NCBI GenBank assembly: GCA_949949005.1
Contig: CATLHM010000010.1
Span: 1 to 64,000 of the forward strand
Reading direction: 5' to 3'
DNA from: an uncultured Lachnospiraceae bacterium
GTDB lineage: Bacteria > Bacillota > Clostridia > Lachnospirales > Lachnospiraceae
DNA: 64,000 nucleotides
In this document: piece after piece, positions 44,429 through 53,117 of the stretch
How the letters are laid out: each line of letters starts with the position of its first letter
How positions within the stretch are numbered: position 1 is the stretch's first letter
The notes under the pieces: generated by a model
Database searches by the model: none
The model's input: the letters and a program-made list of their open reading frames with translations, nothing else
What the model was told of the DNA's origin: nothing
Position numbers and translations under genes: made by a program

Positions 44429-46621
44429 ATGGAAGAATTAAAAAAATACTTTATCACAACAGATCGGCCATACAGGGAGGGGGAGGTGCTTCTCCTGCGG
44501 CAGAAATTTTCAGGAAAGGATGTGGTCAGCGCCACCCTTTACGCTACGGCGCTGGGCGTTTATGAAGCGGAAATCAACGGAAAGAAGGTGGGGGAGCAGA
44601 TGTTTGCCCCCGGCTATACCTATTATCCCCGCCGGGTTCTCTATCAGGAACACGACGTGACAGCCCTTTTGTCGGCGGATGGGGAGAACGAGCTCCGGGT
44701 TTATCTGGGGCAGGGCTGGTACTGCGGAAGATTTCTTTGTGAAAATAAAACGCAGATTTACGGGGAAAAGCCCGGGGTTTCCTGGATGCTGTGCCTTACC
44801 TTTGCGGATGGCGCAGAGCGGATCATTCATTCGGGAACGGATGTGGAGGAACTGGAATCCCCCTATGAATATGCAGGAGAATATGACGGTGAAATCTATC
44901 ATGCGGACAAGGGATGCACAGTGACAGGGCACCCGGTTGTTTTTGAGGGGAAGAGGGATTTTGCACTGGAAAAAACGCTGACAAAGGTGCGGGTGCAGGA
45001 GGAAATGCCCGTAAAGGCAGTCACGAAGTCGGGGAATAAGACGATCCTGGATTTCGGGCAGAATTTTGCGGGAATCCTGGAGATTCACCCGGAATTCCTT
45101 GAGGGGGAAACCCTTACCATCCGCCACGGGGAGATTTTAAATCCGGACGGGAGCCTGTACACGGCGAACCTTCGTAAGGCAAAGGCGACCATCGTATACC
45201 ATGGGGGAGAGGAAAAAAAGGTATACCGACCCAGATTTACCTACATGGGCTTTCGCTATGCGGAGCTTTCCGGGGCGGAGTATCGGCCGGGCATGATCCG
45301 GGCCTATGCGCTTTACACGGACATGAAGAGGACGGGCTTTTTTACCTGCGAAAATGAAAAGGTGCAGAAGCTTTATGAAAACCAGGTGTGGGGGCAAAAA
45401 TCCAATTATGTGGAGGTGCCCACCGACTGCCCCCAGAGGGATGAGCGGATGGGGTACACTGGGGACGGACAGGTGTTCGCCCTGACAGGGGCGTACAACT
45501 TCGATACGGATGATTTCTGGAAAAATTTCCTGCGGGATCTGGAACTTGGACAGCTTGACAATTCGGAGGGTTATGTCTGCGCAACGGTTCCTCAAACCGG
45601 GCCTGCGGGAATCGGCTTCGTGAATATGTTGGGTTGGGGCAATGCCGTCACAATTTTGCCGGAGATGATGTACTGGCAGTTCGGAAATGAGCAGGCGCTC
45701 CCCACGCAATATGAGAGCATGAAAAAGTTCGTGGAGGCCGAAATCCGCAGGATGGAGGGCAAAAATCTCTGGCTTGGGGTTTCCCTGGGGGACTGGCTGG
45801 CTCTGGGAAAGGATATGGCATGGCAGGCACAGCATAATAATCCTGTTTCCAACTCCTTTATCGTGCATGATTTAAAGGTGCTGGCCGAGACGGCGAAGGC
45901 CCTTGGCTATGAGGAGGACGCAGCCCGCTACAGTGCGCAGTATCAGGCTACAAGGGATGCCTATATGCAGATGTTTGTGGGGGAGGACGGGAACGTGGCA
46001 GAGGATTATCAGTCGGCCTATCTCATGGCCCTGAAATTCGTCATTCCGGAAGGGGAACTTCGCCAAAGGGTTCTGAAAAAATTGGCGGAAAACGTCCGTC
46101 GGGAGGGCCTGACCACGGGATTTTTTGCTACGGAGCATCTTCTTCCCACGCTGATCGAGGCGGGGGAGAGGGAACTTGCCTATGACATTCTGCTGCAGGA
46201 AGGGTGCCCGGGATGGATGTACCAGATTAACCGCGGGGCCACCACCACCTGGGAGCGGTGGGATGCCATCCGGGAGGACGGAACCGTCAACGAAGACAAA
46301 ATCACCGACGACAACATGGTTTCCTTCAACCATTATGCGTTCGGCAGCGTGGGGGAGTTTTACTATCAGTACATTTTAGGGATCAAGCCTCTTGAACCCG
46401 GCTTTCGCAAGATAAAGATTCAGCCCTATCCCGACAGACGCCTTGGGGGCGTATCAGGGACATATCTTTCCCGGGCAGGGGAGATCAAATCGGCCTGGCG
46501 ATATGAAGGAAATACGCTGAAGATCAGGATTAGCGTTCCGGTGGAGGCAGAGATTGACCTGCCGGATGGAAGGGTGGAAAAGGTTGGAAAGGGGGACTAT
46601 GCTTATGAAATACTTTTGTAA
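44429..46621 (+). CDS. Alpha-L-rhamnosidase, glycoside hydrolase family 78
   Basis: 730 residues, cytoplasmic. N-terminal beta domains, one of which has ATALGVYEAEINGKKVGE typical of bacterial rhamnosidases, then the alpha/alpha barrel with the conserved DCPQRDERMGYTGD (about 332), which carries catalytic acid residues, and GATTTWERWD (about 605). Removes terminal rhamnose from plant glycosides, saponins or pectin side chains. ATG 44429 follows AGAGAGGT. The following GH43 gene starts inside its end. Confidence 0.92.
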   Translation: MEELKKYFITTDRPYREGEVLLLRQKFSGKDVVSATLYATALGVYEAEINGKKVGEQMFAPGYTYYPRRVLYQEHDVTALLSADGENELRVYLGQGWYCGRFLCENKTQIYGEKPGVSWMLCLTFADGAERIIHSGTDVEELESPYEYAGEYDGEIYHADKGCTVTGHPVVFEGKRDFALEKTLTKVRVQEEMPVKAVTKSGNKTILDFGQNFAGILEIHPEFLEGETLTIRHGEILNPDGSLYTANLRKAKATIVYHGGEEKKVYRPRFTYMGFRYAELSGAEYRPGMIRAYALYTDMKRTGFFTCENEKVQKLYENQVWGQKSNYVEVPTDCPQRDERMGYTGDGQVFALTGAYNFDTDDFWKNFLRDLELGQLDNSEGYVCATVPQTGPAGIGFVNMLGWGNAVTILPEMMYWQFGNEQALPTQYESMKKFVEAEIRRMEGKNLWLGVSLGDWLALGKDMAWQAQHNNPVSNSFIVHDLKVLAETAKALGYEEDAARYSAQYQATRDAYMQMFVGEDGNVAEDYQSAYLMALKFVIPEGELRQRVLKKLAENVRREGLTTGFFATEHLLPTLIEAGERELAYDILLQEGCPGWMYQINRGATTTWERWDAIREDGTVNEDKITDDNMVSFNHYAFGSVGEFYYQYILGIKPLEPGFRKIKIQPYPDRRLGGVSGTYLSRAGEIKSAWRYEGNTLKIRISVPVEAEIDLPDGRVEKVGKGDYAYEILL

Positions 46622-48533
46622 CCCGGTAAATATCAATTACCGTTATCAGTTCAATGCCGACCCGCGCAGGCCCAAAACCCAGATATGCCGGGAGGCGGCG
46701 GATCCGTCTATGATCTGCTTTCAGGGGAAATATTATATTTTTGCATCTATGAATTTAAGTGTGTGGGTATCCGAGGATCTGGCCCACTGGGAAAGCCGCC
46801 GCCTGCCGGAAAACCTGCCCTTGTATGATTATGCGCCGGATGTCAGGGTCATCGGGGAGTATGTGTACTTTTCCGCCTCCAAACGGGGGGAGATATGCAA
46901 TTTTTACCGGACAAAGGACATTTTGAACGGACCTTATGAGGAGATAGAGGGAAGCTTTGACTTCTGGGATCCGAATCTGTTCTGCGATGACGACGGGAGA
47001 GTTTATTTTTATTGGGGGTGCTCGAATGTAACGCCGCTCTGGGGTGTGGAGCTTGACCCAAAGACCATGCAGCCCTTGGGGGAGAGGAAGGCCCTGATCG
47101 AAGGGGACGCCTTCAGCAAGGGCTATGAGCGTGTGGGGGAAGACCACAGCAGGTATCCGAAGAGTGAGGAGGAAGTGGATGCCGCGCTGGAGGAGTTCCT
47201 TCGGATGCAGGGGGCGCAGGCCTCCGGGGAGCAGAACCCCGAGGGGCGCCTTTCCGAAGAGCAGATTTCCGGAAAGAAGAGCCCCGGGGCGCAGATCCCC
47301 CAGGAGTATCTTCCTCTGATCCGGGGGATGCTCAGCGATAAGCCCTACATTGAGGGAGCCTGGATGGACAAATACCAGGGAAAGTATTATCTGCAATATG
47401 CCTTTTCCGGGACGCAGTACAATATTTACGGGGACGGGGTTTATGTGGGTGATTCTCCCCTTGGCCCCTTTGCGCTGGCGGAGAACAATCCTTACTCCTA
47501 TAAGCCGGGAGGCTTTTTGCCGGGGGCGGGCCATGGTTCCACCATGTGGGATAAGCAGGGGAATCTGTGGCACACGGCAACCATGCGGATCAGCAAAAAC
47601 CATGATTTTGAGCGGCGTGTAGGAATATGGCCTGCGGGGTTCGACGCGGACGGGGAACTTTTTTGTAACCAACGTTACGGGGACTGGCCCATGGAGATAG
47701 AGGAGGGCAAGATAGATCCCTGGAAAGAGCCGAAATGGTACCTGTTAAGCTATGGAAAGAGGGCGGAGGCTTCCTCTTTTACGGAAGGAAGGGAACCGGA
47801 ACGGGCTTTGGACGAAAACGTGCAGACATGGTGGCAGGCCGCATCAGCGAGAGGCGGGGAATGGCTGCAGGCGGACTTGGGGAACGTGTTCACAGTGAAC
47901 GCGGTGCAGATCAATTTCGCAGACGACGGGATCGACATTCCGGTTCCGGGCCAAATCCGGGGAACCACCCAGGCGCGTTATATTGAAGAGAAGGATTATG
48001 TGACCCGCTGGAAACTGGAGGGTTCCATGGACGGGGAACATTATTTCATGATTGAGGATAAATCCCAGGCGACGACCGATCTGCCTCATGATTTTGTAGT
48101 GCGGGAAGAGGGCTTTCGGGCGCGCTTTCTGAAGCTGACTGTGTTGGAAGTGCCTTATAGACAGGCGCCCTGCATCTCTGGGCTGCGGGTATTTGGCGTT
48201 GGAAAGGGCGCAAAACCGGAAAAGCCAGAGTTTGAGGCGGTCAGGGAAAATGACCTGGATATGAGGGTGAACATTTTGGCAGCCGATGCAACCGGGTACA
48301 ATATTCTGTGGGGTAGCAGTCCTGATAAGCTCTATCACAGCTACATGGTGTTTGAGCGAAGCAAGCGCATCGGGGCCCTGGTAAAGGGGCGGGAATACTA
48401 TGTGCGAGTGGATGCCTTTAACGAAAACGGAATCACCATGGGGGATACGGTAAGGCTGGGCAGCCTGGAAACCTTGACAGCGCAGGGAACGCAATTGCAG
48501 GGGGAAACGGAGGAAGAGGGCTATGATCATTGA
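46605..48533 (+). CDS. Glycoside hydrolase family 43 protein with C-terminal binding domains
   Basis: 642 residues, no signal peptide. Five-bladed propeller with base Asp in EAADPSMICFQGKYY (about 25), DPNLFCDDDG (about 122) and proton-donor Glu in YIEGAWMDKY (about 250). Between them (about 205-235) lies a Gly/Gln/Glu/Pro-rich insertion. After the propeller come a discoidin-type F5/8 C domain (about 390-540; WWQAASARGGEWLQADLG) and a fibronectin-III-like end. GH43 members cut arabinose, xylose or galactose linkages. ATG 46605 is preferred over ATG 46599 because of spacing to the AAGGGGGA site. It overlaps the GH78 gene by 17 bases and the next gene by 11. Confidence 0.88.
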   Translation: MKYFCNPVNINYRYQFNADPRRPKTQICREAADPSMICFQGKYYIFASMNLSVWVSEDLAHWESRRLPENLPLYDYAPDVRVIGEYVYFSASKRGEICNFYRTKDILNGPYEEIEGSFDFWDPNLFCDDDGRVYFYWGCSNVTPLWGVELDPKTMQPLGERKALIEGDAFSKGYERVGEDHSRYPKSEEEVDAALEEFLRMQGAQASGEQNPEGRLSEEQISGKKSPGAQIPQEYLPLIRGMLSDKPYIEGAWMDKYQGKYYLQYAFSGTQYNIYGDGVYVGDSPLGPFALAENNPYSYKPGGFLPGAGHGSTMWDKQGNLWHTATMRISKNHDFERRVGIWPAGFDADGELFCNQRYGDWPMEIEEGKIDPWKEPKWYLLSYGKRAEASSFTEGREPERALDENVQTWWQAASARGGEWLQADLGNVFTVNAVQINFADDGIDIPVPGQIRGTTQARYIEEKDYVTRWKLEGSMDGEHYFMIEDKSQATTDLPHDFVVREEGFRARFLKLTVLEVPYRQAPCISGLRVFGVGKGAKPEKPEFEAVRENDLDMRVNILAADATGYNILWGSSPDKLYHSYMVFERSKRIGALVKGREYYVRVDAFNENGITMGDTVRLGSLETLTAQGTQLQGETEEEGYDH

Positions 48534-50100
48534 GAGTAAGGAATTTGGCCGCATTGAGGTGACGGATATTCCTCTGCCGGAGGGGATCGACAGTGACGTA
48601 AACGGGACATACACGTTCTCGGGCAGGGTGCTGGCCGCTGTCAGAAGGCCGGAGAAGGACGAGGACTGGTACCGGGTTTTTACGATGGAGGATGACGGAA
48701 CAAAGGTCTGTGAGCTGTTTGACGGAGTGATCAGGAAGAAAAAGGGAGCAAACGGCATCCGCTGGATGTGCTTTGCGGATAATAAGCGGATACTGCTGGG
48801 GGATTATGTGCTGGAATGCGCGCCTGATCTGGATCACTGTACCGCATCGGAACTGGTGGAGGTAGCGCTGCCGGAAGAGGTCGCGAGGATTCCCGGCGTC
48901 TTCATGCGGTGGTCGGAGCCGCTGATTGCCCCGGATAACGAGCATATCTGCTTTTCCACGCTGACCGGAACAGGAGCCTTTAATTTTCTGGGAAGGCTTG
49001 TAAGGCGGGAGAGAAGCTATGTGGTGGAGGATGCCTGCATCATAAGTTCTGTGAATGACGTAACGCCTGATCCCGGGCAGGAAGGCTTCTGCCGCAGGAG
49101 TCTGCAGCGGGGCGGGGAGGTCAAGCAGTTCGTGAGAGGCGGGCTGGGGCTTACCCTTGCCGGAGGCGGCAGGAGCATCAGCGAAAGCACTCTGCAGATG
49201 CTGGACAGTGAAGAGTTCTGCCAGATTACCGATACGCTGGGTTATGAGGAGACAGCGATTTTTTCGCCAAATGAGAAGTATGCCGTGTGCATGTCGCCCA
49301 GGTTTTCTCCGGGGACAGATTGCGGCGTGCTGGGCGTGGTTCCCCTGTACAATGATTTCATTACGCGCGGCAAATACCTGAATGTGTTGTATCAGTATGC
49401 CATCGCCGGGGTACGCTTTGGACGGGCGGGAAATATCGGCCCGGCGCTGATTGACGTGGAGCGTTCCATGAAAGAGGGCAGGGCTTATGAAGGCGTGGAT
49501 TTAAGCGATCCTGAGGGAAAATGGGTTTACTATTCGCCTATGAGCTGGCATCCCGACAGCACCCGGGCCATGTGGAATGAGAGCACAAGGCTGATCAGGG
49601 GGAATGTGAAAAGTAGGCTGCGCCGGTGCTGTCTGCTGGACGTATCGCCCTCCGCGTCGGTTGCGACTGTGCGGACGCCGGATCGGGAGGAGATCCCCTA
49701 TGCCCTGCCTGTTTCCTGTGCAGAAAAGCAAGAGACGCTCGGGCTTCCGATTAAAATCAAAGGGGCCGGAGGCGGCGTTGTGACCAATTCCTGTGTCGGT
49801 ACCGATACCTTTGAAACCCTGTATGAAAATTACAGCGAGGATGGCCGGACATTTTATGAGGGCTGGATCAGGGTGAAGGCTCCGTCCAACATGTTTATGT
49901 CGGGGGAGACTGTGATACAGAGCGATCTCACCGTGACGGGCGAACATAAGGGGAGGATGGAGCTGCGCCTCGTGCTGCAGGGGGATGAGAGGTTCCAGAT
50001 TCACTTAGACAGAGGCCTTCATGAGGACGGAGAGCCGAAATGCTTTGGCTTTGCCGAGTATGACGGGGTGAGAAGAGACGTGGCGGATATGGTAGATTGA
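48523..50100 (+). CDS. Unknown protein of the GH2-GH78-GH43 operon, propeller-like
   Basis: 525 residues, no signal peptide or membrane segment, family not recognised. Spaced motifs such as PLIAPDNEHICFSTLTG (about 130), AIFSPNEKYAVCMSPRF (about 245) and SWHPDSTRAMWNESTR (about 345) look like TolB/oligogalacturonate-lyase-type propeller blades, each ending in a S/C-P-D/N-x-x-x turn. The last ~120 residues look beta-sandwich-like (YEGWIRVKAPSNMFMSG). Overlap with GH43 by 11 bases shows tight co-translation, so it should act on the same glycan, perhaps as a lyase, epimerase or binding protein. Confidence 0.65.
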   Translation: MIIESKEFGRIEVTDIPLPEGIDSDVNGTYTFSGRVLAAVRRPEKDEDWYRVFTMEDDGTKVCELFDGVIRKKKGANGIRWMCFADNKRILLGDYVLECAPDLDHCTASELVEVALPEEVARIPGVFMRWSEPLIAPDNEHICFSTLTGTGAFNFLGRLVRRERSYVVEDACIISSVNDVTPDPGQEGFCRRSLQRGGEVKQFVRGGLGLTLAGGGRSISESTLQMLDSEEFCQITDTLGYEETAIFSPNEKYAVCMSPRFSPGTDCGVLGVVPLYNDFITRGKYLNVLYQYAIAGVRFGRAGNIGPALIDVERSMKEGRAYEGVDLSDPEGKWVYYSPMSWHPDSTRAMWNESTRLIRGNVKSRLRRCCLLDVSPSASVATVRTPDREEIPYALPVSCAEKQETLGLPIKIKGAGGGVVTNSCVGTDTFETLYENYSEDGRTFYEGWIRVKAPSNMFMSGETVIQSDLTVTGEHKGRMELRLVLQGDERFQIHLDRGLHEDGEPKCFGFAEYDGVRRDVADMVD

Positions 50101-50135
50101 CGGTTTATGGTCTTTCTTTTAAGGTTAGGTTTATG

Positions 50136-50164
50136 TTGACAATGAGATTATACCTGCGTATAAT
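50136..50164 (+). promoter_or_regulatory. Consensus promoter of the blaI-M56 pair
   Basis: Perfect TTGACA (50136-50141), 17-base spacer, perfect TATAAT (50159-50164). Confidence 0.85.
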
Positions 50165-50184
50165 GTATTATACGCAGGTATAAT
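50147..50184. promoter_or_regulatory. Double dyad operator
   Basis: A perfect 18+2+18 palindrome. Each half is itself a dyad, ATTATAC-N4-GTATAAT (50147-50164 and 50167-50184), so there are two operators 20 bases apart. The first covers the -10 box, the second the transcription start. Fits binding of two BlaI-family dimers on one DNA face. Confidence 0.8.
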
Positions 50185-50264
50185 ACGTTTAAGCCGGAAA
50201 AAGGGTTTGCTCGTGCAAAAGCCATGTGCAGAGGGTCCACAGGCCGGGGAAAGGAAGGACTGAT

Positions 50265-50672
50265 ATGTGTCAAACCATAAAAAAGCTGGGGGAAGCAGAA
50301 CTGGAGATTATGCAGGTGATCTGGGGAAGCGCTAGTCCCGTCACCTCGAACTATATTTTAAAGGAACTGAAAGAGCTGAGAAAATGGCAGTTGTCTACTC
50401 TGATGACGTCCCTGTCAAGATTGGAGGATAAAGGTTTTCTGGTGTGCGACCGAGCCAGCGGAACCAATCTCTACAGCCCTGTTATCACGGAAAACGACTA
50501 TAAGGCCAGGGAGAGCAGGCATTTTCTGGATAAGCTCTATCACAATTCCGTGCAGAATCTGGTAGCTACTCTTTATGGCAATAAAATTATCAGGGATTCC
50601 GACATTGCAGAGCTGAGGGATTTTCTGGATCAGATGGAGGAAGAAAATTCTCATAAGGAGGGGGAGAGATGA
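50265..50672 (+). CDS. BlaI/MecI/CopY-family repressor
   Basis: 135 residues, winged-helix domain (LGEAELEIMQVIWGSASPVT, about 7-26; LSTLMTSLSRLEDKGFLV, about 45-62) plus a C-terminal dimer helix region. Such repressors hold down a sensor/resistance operon until cut by a membrane metalloprotease. ATG 50265 has AAGGAAGGA before it; the longer frame from 50226 is unlikely. Its stop overlaps the M56 sensor gene, and the double operator upstream lies in its own promoter, so it should regulate itself. Confidence 0.9.
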   Translation: MCQTIKKLGEAELEIMQVIWGSASPVTSNYILKELKELRKWQLSTLMTSLSRLEDKGFLVCDRASGTNLYSPVITENDYKARESRHFLDKLYHNSVQNLVATLYGNKIIRDSDIAELRDFLDQMEEENSHKEGER

Positions 50673-52744
50673 TGGCGGGGCTGTTTCTTACCGTTTTGGA
50701 GACATCGATTACCACCGCTTTGGCGGCGCTTCTTTTTATTTTGTGTTCCGCTGTGATAAACAGACGCTATGGGGCAAAGTGGAAATGCAGGATATGGCTA
50801 CTTTTGGCACTTCGGCTGCTCATCCCCTTTGGCGCAGAGGATGTGCATTCGGCGGCTGACTTTTTGGCAGGCATAGTGGCAGGAGAAGCCGGGAGTGGGG
50901 AGACAAGGGCGGACTTATCCGGGGAGGACAATATGGCGCCCCGCCGGGTGGTCATCGAGCTTCCCTCTCAGGTGAGAGGAAATGTGGGAGTCCGGGCCGG
51001 GAGAGACGGCGCGGGTATCACGTGGCTGGAGCTGGCCGCTTTACTATGGGCGATGGGCGTGGCAGTTTTCGTTCTTTTCCATCTGTCAGTTTATCTCCAT
51101 TACAGGAGGCAGATCGAAAAGAAGGGAAAATATGTGAGGGATGGGGTGGTTTTGCGGCAAATGTCCCGGCTGCGAAAGGAACTGGGAATCAAGTGCGGCG
51201 TACCGGTGAAGGAGTATGCCGGGACTGCAAGTCCCATGATCGCTGGTTTTTTAAAGCCGGTTCTGGTTTTGCCGCCGGAGCAGTATGACGAAGAAGAGCT
51301 GCACTTTATCTTAAAGCACGAGCTCATCCACTTAAAAAGGCGGGATGTGTGGTTTAAGCTGCTGCTCATGCTGGCAAATGCCGTCCACTGGTTTAACCCG
51401 CTGATCTGGCTGATGCAGAGAGAAGCGGTTATTGATATGGAGCTGGCCTGCGATGAACAGGTGGTTCAGGGGGAGGAGTACTCCGTCCGAAGGGCCTACA
51501 CGGAAACCCTACTTTCTACGCTCCACGGAAAGAAAGACAGAAGGACATCCTTATCCACACAATTTTATGGCGGAAAAGCAATTATGAAAAAACGATTCTG
51601 CAATATACTCAGGATGACGAAAAAGAAAAACGGTATTCTGGTTATGGCAGGCGCAGTGCTTCTGGCAGCGGGAATGGGAGCTATGGTGGGATGCTCGGTG
51701 GCGGAGGATGAGTCAAAGCAGAACAATAGGGCTGTGGGAATCATGGAGGAAGGGAGCAATGCTCCGGATGTTGTGAAAGAAAAGGCCAGGGAGCTGGTCA
51801 ACGGGTGGTTCCTGGCAGCCCAGGAAGAATATGCAGACTATCATTACATAAACTGGCGGATCAGCTCTTTGGAGAACTGTTACACCTACGGGGATTTCGA
51901 GGCTATGACGCTGGAAATCTACCGTATGGATTATCAGCTTTTGTCGGAAACGCCTGAAAATGTACTCCTGGCAGGCGGCATGGAAATGACGCAGGAGGGA
52001 TGGGTTACACCGGGGTATGCGGACAGCACCTTTCTTGTTTTTTGGCAGGAGGGCGCAGAGCTTTCTTTTTTGACAGATCTGTTTGAAAATGACTGCGCTC
52101 CGGGAGATGAAATCTTCACCGGCGATTTGAGGGGAGCATTGGAGAGGGAAGGGCTTGTGCCCGGCTATGGAAATGAGGCAGAGAACGAGGCAGAGAATGT
52201 GACAGGCGATATGACGGCTGATGCGGAAGCTGATATGACAGAGAGTGACAACCACATGGCATCGGATACGGCAATTCTGATGGTTCCCAGGGAAGGGGAA
52301 ATGGAAGAGGAACCGGCAACGCTTTTCAGGGGAGAGGGCTACTCCATCTATCTCACAGACCATGAGTGGCAGCAGAATGGGGAGGATGCTTGGCAGGCGG
52401 TATTGGAAGGACAGGCGGTACTGGAAGGACAGGTGACGCTTCGGATCGAACATCCGGATGAAAGGAGCCTGGAGCAAGTCGAAACTGAGCTGGCTGGCCA
52501 GGGATATGAGCGGATGGATGAACCGGGGGCCTGGGCGGGCTTTGAAGCGGATTCCGTTTCCGGCCGCCAGTCTGAGAGCTCTGAATGGTTCAGAGTGGAA
52601 AGAGATATGCTGTATAAGGTTACGCTGAAGACGGTAGGAGAGGATGTGTGGAAAATATTCTGCAGCCTCCCATTAGAGGCAGAAGAAGGCTGGGGACAGA
52701 CAATGCGGGTGTTGGCGGCAAGCTTTACGGCGGATGCTATTTGA
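50669..52744 (+). CDS. M56-family membrane metallopeptidase, BlaR1-like sensor
   Basis: 691 residues. N-terminal membrane segments (about 5-30, 38-55, 115-138), the zinc peptidase motif HELIH at residues 217-221 with the following EL.CDE (about 261), and a further membrane segment near 325-345 (GILVMAGAVLLAAGMGAMVG). The outer C-terminal part is not the penicillin-binding domain of BlaR1; it is acidic, with repeats such as EAENEAEN and a double AVLEGQ. The protein should sense an envelope stress or antibiotic and trigger cleavage of the BlaI-type repressor. No resistance gene adjoins. Start ATG 50669 overlaps the repressor gene end. Confidence 0.87.
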   Translation: MMAGLFLTVLETSITTALAALLFILCSAVINRRYGAKWKCRIWLLLALRLLIPFGAEDVHSAADFLAGIVAGEAGSGETRADLSGEDNMAPRRVVIELPSQVRGNVGVRAGRDGAGITWLELAALLWAMGVAVFVLFHLSVYLHYRRQIEKKGKYVRDGVVLRQMSRLRKELGIKCGVPVKEYAGTASPMIAGFLKPVLVLPPEQYDEEELHFILKHELIHLKRRDVWFKLLLMLANAVHWFNPLIWLMQREAVIDMELACDEQVVQGEEYSVRRAYTETLLSTLHGKKDRRTSLSTQFYGGKAIMKKRFCNILRMTKKKNGILVMAGAVLLAAGMGAMVGCSVAEDESKQNNRAVGIMEEGSNAPDVVKEKARELVNGWFLAAQEEYADYHYINWRISSLENCYTYGDFEAMTLEIYRMDYQLLSETPENVLLAGGMEMTQEGWVTPGYADSTFLVFWQEGAELSFLTDLFENDCAPGDEIFTGDLRGALEREGLVPGYGNEAENEAENVTGDMTADAEADMTESDNHMASDTAILMVPREGEMEEEPATLFRGEGYSIYLTDHEWQQNGEDAWQAVLEGQAVLEGQVTLRIEHPDERSLEQVETELAGQGYERMDEPGAWAGFEADSVSGRQSESSEWFRVERDMLYKVTLKTVGEDVWKIFCSLPLEAEEGWGQTMRVLAASFTADAI

Positions 52745-53117
52745 TGATTTTTTGCACAGTGAAACATAGCGTTATTTATTGACGGTAAAATAATGAAATA
52801 TCATTGAAAAATATTTTCCTTTGTGCTATGCTGTGGTTATCGAATTAAGCATATAGAGATCTAATCTGTGAATCAGTTCTTAATCTTTGTGGGAAAAGCT
52901 TCCCGTCTGATTAAAATCTTATATTATCGGATTTTACCGATGATCGTATGCTTATTTTCCCAAAATTATTTCGCCGGTTTGGACGGCGGGCAAACAGAAA
53001 ATGGCAGAAGATTTTAAACAGGCAGTAACGAAGACAGACGGATTCTAATTGTCCTTTATTCAATAGTTGTCCGTGGAGCGTATTTCCTGTTGGCTTCTGC
53101 GGATAGGAGGAAGGACA
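52745..53117. other. Intergenic region before the Rpn gene
   Basis: AT-rich, no gene seen. TTGAAA-N17-TATGCT near 52805-52835 is a possible promoter. Small hairpins GGGAA-N4-TTCCC (about 52892) and ATCGG-N6-CCGAT (about 52927) have no T tract. Confidence 0.45.
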
